From Fundidesulfovibrio soli (GTDB taxonomy: Bacteria; Desulfobacterota; Desulfovibrionia; Desulfovibrionales; Desulfovibrionaceae): DNA of 64,000 nucleotides. Shown piece by piece: positions 38,790 through 47,883 of this stretch. The notes below the pieces were generated by a model. It was given only the letters and a program-made list of their open reading frames with translations, did not search any database and was not told the origin of the DNA. The DNA is taken from NCBI RefSeq assembly GCF_022808695.1, contig NZ_JAKZKW010000001.1, forward strand, positions 434,001-498,000, written 5' to 3'. The translations under genes and the position numbers were made by a program. Every line of letters begins with the position of its first letter. The first letter of the stretch is position 1.

Positions 38790-40157
38790 ATGAAGGAATT
38801 CGACCATTTGACCCAGATGTTCACCGCCGCCCTGGAGCGCGTGGACCCCTACAAGATGATCGTGAACCATGTGCGGCTGGAGGGCTCCCGGCTGGCCGTC
38901 GACTTCGAGGGCGAGCACCACGAGGTCAACCTGGACGATTTCAGCCGCGTGCTGGTGCTGGGCGCGGGCAAAGCGTCCGCGCGCATGGGCAAGGCCCTGG
39001 AGGACATCCTTTCCGACCGCATCACCAAGGGCCTCATCTCGGTGAAGTACGGCCACGCGGAACCGCTCAAGCACATCGAGGTGGTGGAGTCCGGCCACCC
39101 AACCCCCGACGAACAGGGCGTGGGCGCGGCCCAGCGCATCGCCGACCTGGTGCGCGGCGCCGACGAGAAGACCCTCATCCTCAACCTGATCTCAGGCGGC
39201 GGTTCGGCCCTGCTGCCCTGCCCCCTGGTGCTGGACCACCCCGACGGCCCCATCAACCTGACCCTGGCCGACAAACAGAACATGACCAAGGCCCTGCTGG
39301 CCTGCGGCGCGGACATCGGCGAGATCAACTGCATCCGCAAGCACATCTCCGGCGTGAAGGGTGGCAGGCTCCTGCGTCTGATGCAGCCCGCGCGCAGCCT
39401 GAACTTCATCCTCTCCGACGTGGTGGGCGACCGGCTGGACACCATCGCCTCCGGCCTGACCAGCTTCGACGAGACCACCTTCGAAGACGCCATGTCCATC
39501 ATCGAGAAGTACCAGCTCTACGACAAGGCCCCTCCGGGCGTGATGCGCACCCTGACGCTGGGCGTGCAGGGCAAGATCGAGGAGACACCCAAGGCCGGCG
39601 ACCCGGCCACGGAGCTGGCCACCAACATCCTCATCGGCTCCAACCAGGCCGCGCTGCTGGCCGCCTGCGAGACCGCCAGGAGCCTGGGGTACAACACCAC
39701 TGCCCTGACCTGCGCCCTCACCGGCGAATCCCGTGAGGCGGCCAAGTTCCTCTGGGGCATCGCCAAGGACGTGCGCAAGTCCGAGATGCTGGTGAAAAAG
39801 CCCGCCTGCATCATCGCCGGGGGCGAGACCGTGGTGACGCTCAAGGGCGAGGGCAAGGGCGGCCGCAACCAGGAGATGGCCCTGGCCTTCCTGGCCGAGA
39901 TTGCCCGCGACGAGCTCAAGGGCAGGGACATCTACTTCCTGTCGGCCTCCACCGACGGCACCGACGGCCCCACGGACGCCGCGGGGGCCTACGCCTCGGC
40001 CGAGCTTATCGAGCTGGCTGCCAAGGCCGGGCTCTCCATCAACGGCTCACTGAAAAACAACGACTCCTACCACTTCTTCGACAAGATCGGATACCTGCTG
40101 AAAACCGGTCCCACCATGACCAACGTTTGTGATTTGCACATGGTGATTGTTATTTAG
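38790..40157 (+). CDS. Glycerate 2-kinase (GckA/TtuD, MOFRL family)
   Basis: 455 residues from ATG at 38790 with GGAGGAG upstream. Phosphorylates D-glycerate to 2-phosphoglycerate in the cytoplasm. Seen: GAGKASARMGKALE near residues 55-68, SGGGSALLPCPL in the middle, HISGVKGGRL, and the C-terminal MOFRL region with GKGGRNQEMALAF and STDGTDGPTDAAGA. Divergent from the EamA transporter with about 210 bp between starts. Followed by a hairpin terminator. Confidence 0.94.
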   Translation: MKEFDHLTQMFTAALERVDPYKMIVNHVRLEGSRLAVDFEGEHHEVNLDDFSRVLVLGAGKASARMGKALEDILSDRITKGLISVKYGHAEPLKHIEVVESGHPTPDEQGVGAAQRIADLVRGADEKTLILNLISGGGSALLPCPLVLDHPDGPINLTLADKQNMTKALLACGADIGEINCIRKHISGVKGGRLLRLMQPARSLNFILSDVVGDRLDTIASGLTSFDETTFEDAMSIIEKYQLYDKAPPGVMRTLTLGVQGKIEETPKAGDPATELATNILIGSNQAALLAACETARSLGYNTTALTCALTGESREAAKFLWGIAKDVRKSEMLVKKPACIIAGGETVVTLKGEGKGGRNQEMALAFLAEIARDELKGRDIYFLSASTDGTDGPTDAAGAYASAELIELAAKAGLSINGSLKNNDSYHFFDKIGYLLKTGPTMTNVCDLHMVIVI

Positions 40158-40185
40158 GACTACGAAGAACAACTTTGGAAACAGG

Positions 40186-40213
40186 AACAGCCCGGGCGGA
40201 AGCCTGGGCTGTT
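40186..40213 (+). terminator. Probable terminator of glycerate kinase
   Basis: 12-bp stem AACAGCCCGGGC/GCCTGGGCTGTT (one G-T pair) with a GGAA loop, 28 bases after the stop, followed by TCGCTTTC. The T-run is poor. Confidence 0.6.
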
Positions 40214-40359
40214 TCGCTTTCGAGCGCCTGTCGCGCTGTGCGATCCCATCCGTCGGGAACGCCTCCGGGGGCCAAAGGGGCACCGCCCCTCTGGACTCCC
40301 ATAGCGCTGCGCATTAAAATCCGATTCATCCCTTCCACTTTGACGCAATGAACCACATT

Positions 40360-40450
40360 GTCTGTTCATTGGGACTGTTCCGGGCGGCGCATGACGTTAT
40401 TCTTCCGATATGTCGGCGTGCGCCGCCCGGTAGAGGCACAATGAACAGAC
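40360..40450. repeat. Long two-block inverted repeat
   Basis: Outer arms GTCTGTTCATTG (40360-40371) and CAATGAACAGAC (40439-40450) are perfect complements; inner arms CCGGGCGGCGCATG (40380-40393) and 40417-40430 pair with one mismatch. Eight unpaired bases separate the blocks on both sides. A further CAATGAAC at 40346-40353 could pair with the left outer arm instead, giving two exclusive folds. Confidence 0.75.
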
Positions 40451-40542
40451 TCAAACCCCATCGGCTGCCATCGATGCCGCTCGGGGTTCAAAAGGGCGAA
40501 ACCCATTGGCCGCCGTAGCCATTACCCCACTCGTCACGCGAG

Positions 40543-40583
40543 AATAACAAAACGCCCCCAGGCGGAGCATACCGCCAGGGGGC
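40543..40583 (-). terminator. Intrinsic terminator of the M16 peptidase gene
   Basis: Minus strand: 12-bp GC-rich stem (40554-40565 with 40572-40583, one mismatch), 6-nt loop, then GTTTTGTTATT, about 40 bases after the stop codon. Confidence 0.85.
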
Positions 40584-40623
40584 GCGTTTCATCCATACAA
40601 CCGGACGGCCAGACCGGATACGG

Positions 40624-43395
40624 CTACGGCTCTATGCTGAACAGGTACGCCTTGTTCGCGTCCAGGTACTTGGCCGCCACCTTGGCCACCTGCTCGGGGC
40701 TCAGCGCCGCCACCTTGCCCAGCATTTCGCGGTCGTAGTTGAGGGGCAGGTCCATTATGAGGTTGCCCGCCGCCTCCAGGCTGCGGCTGGCAATGCTTTG
40801 GTGCCCCTGGTAATAGTCGCCCTCGATGGAATTACGGGCCCTGTCCAGTTCGTCCTTGCCCAGCCCCTCCGCGGCCACCTGCCCGGCGATTCGCCTGAAG
40901 CCCTCCAGGGCCTCGCCGGTCTTGTCCGGGGTGGTGCCGATGTAGAAGGCCAGGAAGCCCGCCCTGGGCGCCTGCCACAGGAAGGCCGTCACAGTGTAGC
41001 CCAGGCCGCGCTGGTCGCGCAGGTCCTGGAAGAGCAGCCCGCCCTGGCCGGCCAGCGCGGTCTTGAGCACCTCCAGCGAGGCGGTGTCCTCGCTGTCGCG
41101 GCCCTCCACGGGGAAGATCATGAACAGGTGGGACTGGGTCCTCTCCGGCAGCTGGATGGTCTTGGAGCGCTCCGGACCCCAGGCTGGGGCGTTGATGGCC
41201 GGGGCCTTGGCCGCCGGGGCCTTGGCCAGGCGCGCGGCCGTCTCCAGCACGGCCTTGCGGTCGAACACGCCGCACACGGACATGACCCAGGGCATGGAGC
41301 GCTGCTTCTCCCAGTAGGCGCGGGCCTGCTCCCGGGTGAATGCCGCCACGGCGTCGGGCTGCCCGGCCCGGAAGTAGCCGTAGTGGCTGCCGGGGAACAG
41401 GAAGGGGTAGATGTTGCGGAAGGCCAGGCTGGTGGGTTTGTCCGAGGCCTGGTCGATCTGGGCCAGCTGGAGCTTCTTGGCGCGCTCCAGCTCGGCGGAA
41501 TCGAAGGCGGGCTCCAGCACGGCGTCGGCCAGCAGGGCCAGCACGTCGCGCTCGAACCGCGAAGGGTAGCGCGCGCTGAGCAGGAAGGCGTCGCGCCCGG
41601 CGGAAGCCCCCAGGGAGGCGGCCCTGTTGCCCAGGAATTCGTCGATCTCGGGTGCCTGGCGCTTGCCCACGGAGCGGGTCAGGCTCTTGGAGACCAGTTC
41701 GGAAAGCCCCTGCTCTCCGGGGGAGAGCAGGCCGTCGCCGCCTCGGTAGGCCAGGGTCACTGAGGCGTAGGGCATGGTGGGGTCGGGCTGCAGCACCAGG
41801 ATGTGCCCGCCGCCCAGTTCCACCACCTCGGGGGCGGAGGCCTTGCCGCCCTGCCCCGCCGCCTGGGGTGCCACCGGCGGAGCCGGCCAGGATGCCTTCA
41901 GCCCCGCAAGCAACTTCGCGGCCAGGGTGTCGGCCTCGGCCTGCTCCTTGCCGGGCACCAGCAGGGAGAGCGCCGCGTTGCCGGGCTGGACGTACTCCGT
42001 GAGCAGGCCCTGCAACTGGGCGCGGTCCACGTTGCGCACGTCGTAGACCACGTTGGCCTCGCCGTCCGGGCCGTAGCCGTTGAACTGGTAGTAGGCCAGC
42101 TTGGTGGCCAGGCCGCCGATGGTCTCCTTGGCCCGGAAGAGATGGTCCTCGATATTGAGCTTGGCCCGGTCCAGCTCCTCGTCGGTGAAGCCGTCGGCCT
42201 TGAGCGAGGCCAGGTCGCGGCCCAGCTCGGCCCAGAAGGCCTCCAGCTTGTCCTGCTTGAGCGTGGCGTCGATGGTCAGCATCCCGCCGCGCTCCAGGGT
42301 GATGGAGGAGACGTCGATGTCGTTGGCCAATTGAAGCTCATAGACGTACTTGCGGTGGAATTTCGAAGTCTTGCCGCCGCCGAGCAGGTCGGAGAGCACC
42401 TCCAGGGGCACGTCCTTGGCGGAGTGCAGGCCCGGCACGGCGAAGCTCACGCGCAGGTAGCAGGTGTTCCAGTTGCCGGGCACGGCGCGGGCCACGGGGC
42501 CGCCGGTGTTGGCGGGCATGTCGCGCATGTCGGGCGGGGAGACGGAGCGGTCGTTCTCCAGGGAGCCGAACACGGCCTGGGCCTCGCGGTAGACCTGCTG
42601 GGCGTCCACTTCGCCCACCACCACCAAGAGCATGGACTGGGGCTGATAGTGCTTGGCGATGTAGTCCTTGAGGTCCTGGGGGGTCACGGCGTTGACCGTC
42701 TCGCGCGAGCCGATGATGGGGTGCTCGTAGGGCGTGCCCTTCCAAGTCAGGGCCTGGCTCAGCTTGAACAGTCGCTGGCCCGGGTCGTCCAGGCCGCGCT
42801 CCATTTCGGAGATGACGACCTTCTTCTCCTGCTCCAGCTCTTCGGGCAGGAATTTGGCCCCGAAGATCATGTCCTGGAAGGCGTCCAGGCCCAGCTTCCA
42901 GTGTTCGCTGGGCAGGTCGGCCATGTACTGGGTGTAGTCGAAACTGGTGGCGGCGTTGGTGTCGCCGCCCACACCCTCGATGTCGGCGGCTATGCCGCCC
43001 TTGGGGCGCTTGGCCGTGCTGTTGAAGACCATGTGCTCCAGCAGGTGGCTGATGCCCTCCTGGGCCTTGGTCTCGTAGGAGGATCCGGCATGCACGTAGA
43101 GGCGCTCAGCCACCAGGGGGAAACGCTTGTCCTCCACCACCAGCACGGTGAGCCCGTTGGGCAGCCTGGCCAGGAGGCGGCCGTCCGTGACGGGCATGTT
43201 CAGGCTCTCAGTGACCGTGGAGGGTGCGGCAGCCGCCTTGACGGGCTGGGGCTGCACCGGCTGCGGGGTGGGTGTGACCTCCGCCTGGGCCGGGGGCTGC
43301 GTCTGCTGCCGGCCGCCCAGGTGGAAATGGTAGACGAGCCCGGCCGCCAGGAGCGCGGTCACGAGCAGGTATCCGAAAAGCCTGCGGTTCATCAT
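40624..43395 (-). CDS. Membrane-anchored M16 (insulinase/pitrilysin) zinc peptidase
   Basis: 923 residues. An uncleaved N-terminal membrane segment (about residues 8-25) is followed by a Pro/Gln/Ala-rich linker (30-60), so the catalytic part lies in the periplasm. The first M16 domain carries the inverted zinc motif HLLEH at 117-121 and the distal Glu197 in VISEME, so it is an active-type domain. A second M16 module (from about residue 490) lacks HXXEH and is the usual structural partner. Fusion of both halves in one chain resembles pitrilysin-type enzymes. Substrates are probably short peptides. Start 43395 chosen for AGAGG nine bases upstream. Confidence 0.92.
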   Translation of the reverse strand: MMNRRLFGYLLVTALLAAGLVYHFHLGGRQQTQPPAQAEVTPTPQPVQPQPVKAAAAPSTVTESLNMPVTDGRLLARLPNGLTVLVVEDKRFPLVAERLYVHAGSSYETKAQEGISHLLEHMVFNSTAKRPKGGIAADIEGVGGDTNAATSFDYTQYMADLPSEHWKLGLDAFQDMIFGAKFLPEELEQEKKVVISEMERGLDDPGQRLFKLSQALTWKGTPYEHPIIGSRETVNAVTPQDLKDYIAKHYQPQSMLLVVVGEVDAQQVYREAQAVFGSLENDRSVSPPDMRDMPANTGGPVARAVPGNWNTCYLRVSFAVPGLHSAKDVPLEVLSDLLGGGKTSKFHRKYVYELQLANDIDVSSITLERGGMLTIDATLKQDKLEAFWAELGRDLASLKADGFTDEELDRAKLNIEDHLFRAKETIGGLATKLAYYQFNGYGPDGEANVVYDVRNVDRAQLQGLLTEYVQPGNAALSLLVPGKEQAEADTLAAKLLAGLKASWPAPPVAPQAAGQGGKASAPEVVELGGGHILVLQPDPTMPYASVTLAYRGGDGLLSPGEQGLSELVSKSLTRSVGKRQAPEIDEFLGNRAASLGASAGRDAFLLSARYPSRFERDVLALLADAVLEPAFDSAELERAKKLQLAQIDQASDKPTSLAFRNIYPFLFPGSHYGYFRAGQPDAVAAFTREQARAYWEKQRSMPWVMSVCGVFDRKAVLETAARLAKAPAAKAPAINAPAWGPERSKTIQLPERTQSHLFMIFPVEGRDSEDTASLEVLKTALAGQGGLLFQDLRDQRGLGYTVTAFLWQAPRAGFLAFYIGTTPDKTGEALEGFRRIAGQVAAEGLGKDELDRARNSIEGDYYQGHQSIASRSLEAAGNLIMDLPLNYDREMLGKVAALSPEQVAKVAAKYLDANKAYLFSIEP

Positions 43396-43557
43396 GGTGC
43401 GACCTCTTTGGATAAACCGGCCGCCGCAGGGAGCCAGCGCCGCCTAAGCGCTGGCCCCCACGGAGCCACAATCGGCTATCCATAATACATTCGCACCCTT
43501 GCGGCTAGTGCGCCGAACATGAAACCTCCGTCATGTTCGCCGCCCAACCAGATGGGA

Positions 43558-46155
43558 TCATTCGAATATCTGGCGGATCTTGGTCAGGGTAAAGTCCTTG
43601 AAAGAAATGTCCTCGTTCACGGCCTTCACCAGCTTGAGGGGGCTGACGTAACGGTTGCCCGCCCAGGAGAAGGTCAGGCGCAGCGTATTGGGGGACTCCT
43701 GAGCCATGGCGGCGGCCAAGGGACGGATGTCCACCGTGCGGGAGCCCTTCTTGGTCACGCTGAACCAGGGGAAGTTCTCCCGGGCCCAGAAGGCGCGCCA
43801 CTGCTCCATGCGGGCGGCCAGTTCGTCGCCTTCCAGCAGGAACTCCAGCAGGAACTCCTCGGCCACGGGCTGAGCCACCTTCTTGCCCATGCCCAGCTCG
43901 TCCACGCGCGTCACGCGCAGGCCCTCGGGCAGCGCCGCGTCCAGGCGCGAGGACACCTCGGCCGACGCGGCCGGTTCGCGCAGGAACAGGGCGAACCACT
44001 CCTCCAGGCTCTCCACGCCAACGGGCAGGGCCCATCCGAAGGTGATCATCGGCATGGGGTGGAACCCGGCGGAGAAGGCGGGCTTGAGCTCGGAGCGGCG
44101 CAGGGCGCGCTCCAGCACGTTGGCCAGCTCCAGCTGGCTCAGGTAGGCCGCCGGGCCGGTCTTGGAGAACCAGACCCGGAAGTGGGCGGCGCGGTGGGTC
44201 AGCTCCTCGCGGGGCTGGGGCTGGCCAGGGCGTTCGGAGGCGCGCTCCACGGCAACTCCGGCTTCCAGCTCACCGGCTTCCCGATCCCCGGCCGCCTGGG
44301 CGACCCTTTCCGCCTCAAGCGAAGCCTTCCACTCGGGCTCGGGTAGATTCACGCGCGGGCGCACGCCGGGGGTGTGCAGTTCCGGCTCGGGGCACAGCTC
44401 GGGGCAGGCCCCGCACTGGCGGCAGGACCCGAAGCGGCAGTCCTGGGTGTATTTCTCTTCCAAGGCGCGCTTGCGCTCGCGCAGCTGATAGGCCTTGCCC
44501 ACGCCGCAGCGCAGGTGGTCCCAGGGCAGGGGCCGTTCCGGGTCGCGGGCGTCCAGGTAGGCCTGGGCGTCGATGGAGCATTCCTCGAAGGCCTGCTCCC
44601 AGAGCGAGACGTCGAGCATGTCCACCCAGCTGCAGAACAGCGCCCCCAGGCGGTAGGCGCGCTCCACGGCCGGGGCCAGGGCCCTGTCCCCGCGCGAGAA
44701 CACGCCTTCAAGCCAGCTCATGCCCGGCTCGTGCCAGCGCATGGTGATCTTCTTGTAGGGGGCCAGCGCCTGGCGCACCAGGGCCAGCCTGCGCTCGGTC
44801 TCCTCGCGGCCGATCTGGGCCTCCCACTGGAAGGGGGTGTGCGGCTTGGGCACGAAGGTGGAGAGCGCCGCCGTGACCTGCAGCCGCTTGGCTCCCGGCG
44901 GGGCGCAGCGCAGCACCTTCACGGCCAGGTCGGCGATGGCCAGCAGGTCCTCGTCGGTCTCGGTGGGCAGGCCGATCATGAAATAGAGCTTGATGGACTG
45001 CCAGCCAGAGGCGAACAGCCGCGTGGCGTGGGCCAGGATGTCCTCTTCGGTGATGCCCTTGTTGATCACCGCGCGCAGCCTGGCGCTGCCCGCCTCCGGG
45101 GCCACGGTGGCGCCGGTGCGGCGCAGCTTGGCCATGAGCGAAAGCATCCTGGGCGTGAGCGTGCCCGCGCGCAGCGAAGGCAGGCTGATGGCCACCTGGT
45201 CGGCCAGGCAACGCCCGGCGGACTGCTCGAACAGGCTCTCCAGCGAGGAGAAGTCGCCGGTGGACAACGAGAGGAAGGAAAGCTCCTCGTAGCCGGAGAC
45301 CGTGAGCCCCTCGTCGGCCAGCCGCGAAAGTTCCGGCAGGCTGCGCTCGCGCACGGGGCGGTAGATCATGCCCGCCTGGCAGAAGCGGCAGCCCCGCGTG
45401 CAGCCCCGGGCGATCTCCAGGCTCATGCGGTCATGCACGGCCTGCCCGCAGGACACCGTGGGCAGCAGCGGGAAGGGCGCGGCGTCCAGGTCGGCCACCA
45501 CGGCCTTCTCCACACTGTCGTAGCCTTCGAGCAGGGGTTTGCCGTCCTCGAAGAACGAGGGCACGTACACCCCGCGCACCTTGGCCAGCTCCTCCAACTG
45601 CTCCCGGCGGCTTAGCCCGCGCGCCTTGAAGCCCGGGATCATCTCCAGGATGTCCGGCAGCACCTCCTCGCCGTCGCCCAGCACGAAGGCGTCCACGAAG
45701 GGGGCCAGCGGCTCGGCGTTGAAGGCGCAGCCGCCGCCCGCCAGCACCAGCGGGTGGGAGGCGTCGCGCTGCGCGGCGTGCAGAGGCAGCCCGGCCATGT
45801 CGAGGATGAAGAGCACGTTGGTGTAGCAGAGCTCATGGGTCAGGTGGAAGGCCAGGGCGTCGAGTTCGGCCAGCGGCGTGTCCGATTCCAGGGTGCACAG
45901 GGGCGCGCCGTGCTCGCGCATGATGGCGGCGGCTTCCTTGGAGGGGGCGTAGACGCGTTCGGCCCAGAGCCCCTCGCGGCGGTTGACCGCCTCGGAGAGG
46001 ATTTTCTGGCCGAGGTAGCTCATGCCGACCTCGTAGAGGTCGGGAAACGCGAGGGCGACGCGGGCCGAGACCCGGGCGGGGTCTTTGCGGACCGCGCCCC
46101 ACTCGGCCCCGGCGAAGTGGCTGGGCTTCGGAAGAAGGCGCAGGATATGGCGCAT
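43558..46155 (-). CDS. Radical-SAM protein fused to a DUF2344 domain
   Basis: 865 residues from ATG at 46155 (MRHILRLLPKP). A GTG at 46179 lies within the stem of the preceding terminator and is rejected. The N-terminal third is a B12-binding-like domain (FPDLYEVGMSYLG, HLTHELCYTN), followed by a radical-SAM core with CX3CX2C in ARGCTRGCRFCQAG. A second Cys cluster (CRFGSCRQCGACPELCP) lies near residue 620. From about 670 to the end comes DUF2344 (FSKTGPAAYLSQLEL, SAGFHPMPMITFGWALPVG). In many bacteria these two parts are separate proteins encoded beside ribonuclease G or ribosomal genes. Substrate unknown, RNA or protein modification suspected. Confidence 0.9.
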   Translation of the reverse strand: MRHILRLLPKPSHFAGAEWGAVRKDPARVSARVALAFPDLYEVGMSYLGQKILSEAVNRREGLWAERVYAPSKEAAAIMREHGAPLCTLESDTPLAELDALAFHLTHELCYTNVLFILDMAGLPLHAAQRDASHPLVLAGGGCAFNAEPLAPFVDAFVLGDGEEVLPDILEMIPGFKARGLSRREQLEELAKVRGVYVPSFFEDGKPLLEGYDSVEKAVVADLDAAPFPLLPTVSCGQAVHDRMSLEIARGCTRGCRFCQAGMIYRPVRERSLPELSRLADEGLTVSGYEELSFLSLSTGDFSSLESLFEQSAGRCLADQVAISLPSLRAGTLTPRMLSLMAKLRRTGATVAPEAGSARLRAVINKGITEEDILAHATRLFASGWQSIKLYFMIGLPTETDEDLLAIADLAVKVLRCAPPGAKRLQVTAALSTFVPKPHTPFQWEAQIGREETERRLALVRQALAPYKKITMRWHEPGMSWLEGVFSRGDRALAPAVERAYRLGALFCSWVDMLDVSLWEQAFEECSIDAQAYLDARDPERPLPWDHLRCGVGKAYQLRERKRALEEKYTQDCRFGSCRQCGACPELCPEPELHTPGVRPRVNLPEPEWKASLEAERVAQAAGDREAGELEAGVAVERASERPGQPQPREELTHRAAHFRVWFSKTGPAAYLSQLELANVLERALRRSELKPAFSAGFHPMPMITFGWALPVGVESLEEWFALFLREPAASAEVSSRLDAALPEGLRVTRVDELGMGKKVAQPVAEEFLLEFLLEGDELAARMEQWRAFWARENFPWFSVTKKGSRTVDIRPLAAAMAQESPNTLRLTFSWAGNRYVSPLKLVKAVNEDISFKDFTLTKIRQIFE

Positions 46156-46158
46156 GGT

Positions 46159-46193
46159 GAAAATAATGGACCGGCGCACGGATGCGCCGGTCC
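46159..46193 (-). terminator. Terminator after the 115-residue gene
   Basis: Perfect 11-bp stem GGACCGGCGCA/TGCGCCGGTCC with a 4-nt loop, then ATTATTTT on the minus strand. It sits between the small gene and the radical-SAM gene, whose start codon is four bases after it, so read-through or a leader effect on the radical-SAM gene is possible. Confidence 0.85.
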
Positions 46194-46209
46194 GGTAGAG
46201 GTCGGGGAG

Positions 46210-46557
46210 TTATTTCAGGATCAGGCCGGAGGGGCTCTTGCCGCCGGCGGCCATCTTGTTCAGGGCGGAAAGATCGCGCGCGCTGGAGATGGTCAGGTTG
46301 GAGGTGGCCTCGATGTACTTGTTCTTCAGCTCTTCAGGGAAGGTCTTGTACGTGTAGAGGATGTGCTCACCCTTGACTTCGCCGGCGATCTCCGTCTCGA
46401 AGGGGTAGCCGAAAGGCATGAGCATCATCTGCACGCCCTGCTGGGTGGGCACGGTCTGGAGGATGGCCAGATCCTTGAGGCACTTGGTCTCTTCGTCCCA
46501 TTTGCCCAGGACGGTCTCTCCGTTGATGAGCTTCGCGAGGCGGATATCGTAGGACAT
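46210..46557 (-). CDS. Small protein, possibly Sm-like beta-barrel
   Basis: 115 residues from ATG at 46557 (MSYDIRLAKLINGETVLGKW), with AAGGAG upstream; the longer reading to 46602 places that ribosome site inside the gene. The first 65 residues show alternating strands with KLINGETVLGKWD and LMPFGYPFE, resembling the Sm1/Sm2 layout of Sm-like proteins seen in phages and bacteria; the C-terminal 40 residues are helical and Ser/Lys-rich. If so, it could bind RNA. Not a known Hfq. It has its own terminator. Confidence 0.6.
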   Translation of the reverse strand: MSYDIRLAKLINGETVLGKWDEETKCLKDLAILQTVPTQQGVQMMLMPFGYPFETEIAGEVKGEHILYTYKTFPEELKNKYIEATSNLTISSARDLSALNKMAAGGKSPSGLILK

Positions 46558-46643
46558 GTGTTCGTCTCCTTGGGGATCGGCCGGAAGCGGCCGGAAAATC
46601 ATAGCGAGAAACTGGTGTTAGGTATGTTCGCGGGCCGGGCATG

Positions 46644-47786
46644 TCAAGGCGCGGGATTGCGCTTGGGCAGCGAGAGCGCCGCCTTGTACGCCTCGGCGGC
46701 CACGCGCGCGGCCTTGTCCCACCCGAACTCCGCGGCGCGTTGCAGGCTGCGGCGTGAGAGCGCGGCCCGAAGTTCCGGGTCGTTCTCCAGGCGGCGCATG
46801 GCCTCGGCGATGGATTCCGGGTCCAGCGGATCGGCCAGCAGCGCGGCGCCGCCCGCCACCTCCGGCAGGGAGGATACGCTGGAGGTCACTACCGGAGCGC
46901 CCAGGCTCATGGCCTCGAGCACGGGCAGCCCGAAGCCCTCGAACAGCGACGGATACACGAAGCCCAGGCAGTTGGCGTAGAGCCAGGCCAGCTCCGCGTC
47001 GCCCACGTAGCCCGTGAGGCGCACCCGCGAGCCGAGCCCCAGTTCGGCCACAAGCCGGGCCATGTCGTCCATGAGCCAGCCCTTGCCGCCCGCGAGCACC
47101 AGCGGGGCCGAGCCCCCTGCCCTGGCCAGGGCCTCCACGAGCCGGACTTGGTTCTTGCGCGGCTCGATGGTGCCGACGCTGAGCCAGAATGTGCCCGGCT
47201 CCACCCCGCGCAGGCGCTTGGGCGGCTCGGCCGGGCACCCGGGCGCGAAGCGGCTGGCCAAGTGCATCACCCAGGCCCTCTCGCGCGGGAAATGCGGGAA
47301 GACCCGCAGGAAGTGATCCAGCGTGGCCTGGGAGTTGGCCAGCAGGGCGTCGGCCAGCAGGCTGGCCCGGAACACGCCCTCCATGCAGCCCACGCGGTTC
47401 TGCTCCGTGCTCCACTCCGGGTTCTCCAGGAAGCTCAGGTCGTGCAGGGTGTAGACCAGCCGCGCCTTCCCGAGCCCCCTGGGGCAGAAGAAGTTGTTGG
47501 AGTGCACGATGTCGGGGTTGCCCAGGCGGGCCTCGAAATCCTGCGGGGGGTTGCGCCAGAAGCCCCTGGAGCTGTCCAGCCACTTGAACATGGGGCCGAG
47601 CTGGCCGCCACCGGGCCTGGCGCAGGAGGCAGGGACCGGCTCCCAGAACAGGTCGCCGAACTGGGGGTAGAACACGAAGTCTATGGGGTCCGGCCCCGCC
47701 GCCAGGGCGTGCACCAGGCCATGGGCCAGATAGCCGCAGCCGGTCTTGCCCGCACCGGTCTGGCTGACGTCGAAGCCTACGCGCAT
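46644..47786 (-). CDS. Family 4 glycosyltransferase
   Basis: 380 residues from ATG at 47786 (MRVGFDVSQTGAGKTGCGYLAHGL). Retaining GT-B fold: N-terminal acceptor domain with GCGYLAHGL, linker VGTIEPRKNQVRLVEAL, and donor domain PSLFEGFGLPVLEAMSLGAPVVTS with the E-X7-E type acidic pair. Last gene of the minus-strand arm of the polysaccharide locus. Acts on a lipid-linked glycan at the inner membrane. Sugar specificity unknown. Confidence 0.92.
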   Translation of the reverse strand: MRVGFDVSQTGAGKTGCGYLAHGLVHALAAGPDPIDFVFYPQFGDLFWEPVPASCARPGGGQLGPMFKWLDSSRGFWRNPPQDFEARLGNPDIVHSNNFFCPRGLGKARLVYTLHDLSFLENPEWSTEQNRVGCMEGVFRASLLADALLANSQATLDHFLRVFPHFPRERAWVMHLASRFAPGCPAEPPKRLRGVEPGTFWLSVGTIEPRKNQVRLVEALARAGGSAPLVLAGGKGWLMDDMARLVAELGLGSRVRLTGYVGDAELAWLYANCLGFVYPSLFEGFGLPVLEAMSLGAPVVTSSVSSLPEVAGGAALLADPLDPESIAEAMRRLENDPELRAALSRRSLQRAAEFGWDKAARVAAEAYKAALSLPKRNPAP

Positions 47787-47883
47787 CGGCCGCACCGCGA
47801 ACAGTTCAAGCGAAACATGAAGTTGTTGCAGATATACGGAACAGTTACGGCACGTTCCAGACAAACCATCCTGACGACGAGCC

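Larger units (their letters stand above)
40158..40623. other. Structured intergenic region between convergent genes
   Basis: 466 bases with no protein gene but four hairpins: a terminator-like stem at 40186-40213, CCAAAGGGGC/GCCCCTCTGG at 40272-40294 (one mismatch), the long inverted repeat at 40360-40450 and the M16 peptidase terminator at 40543-40583. The density of structure is much above that of other gaps in the window. Confidence 0.6.
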
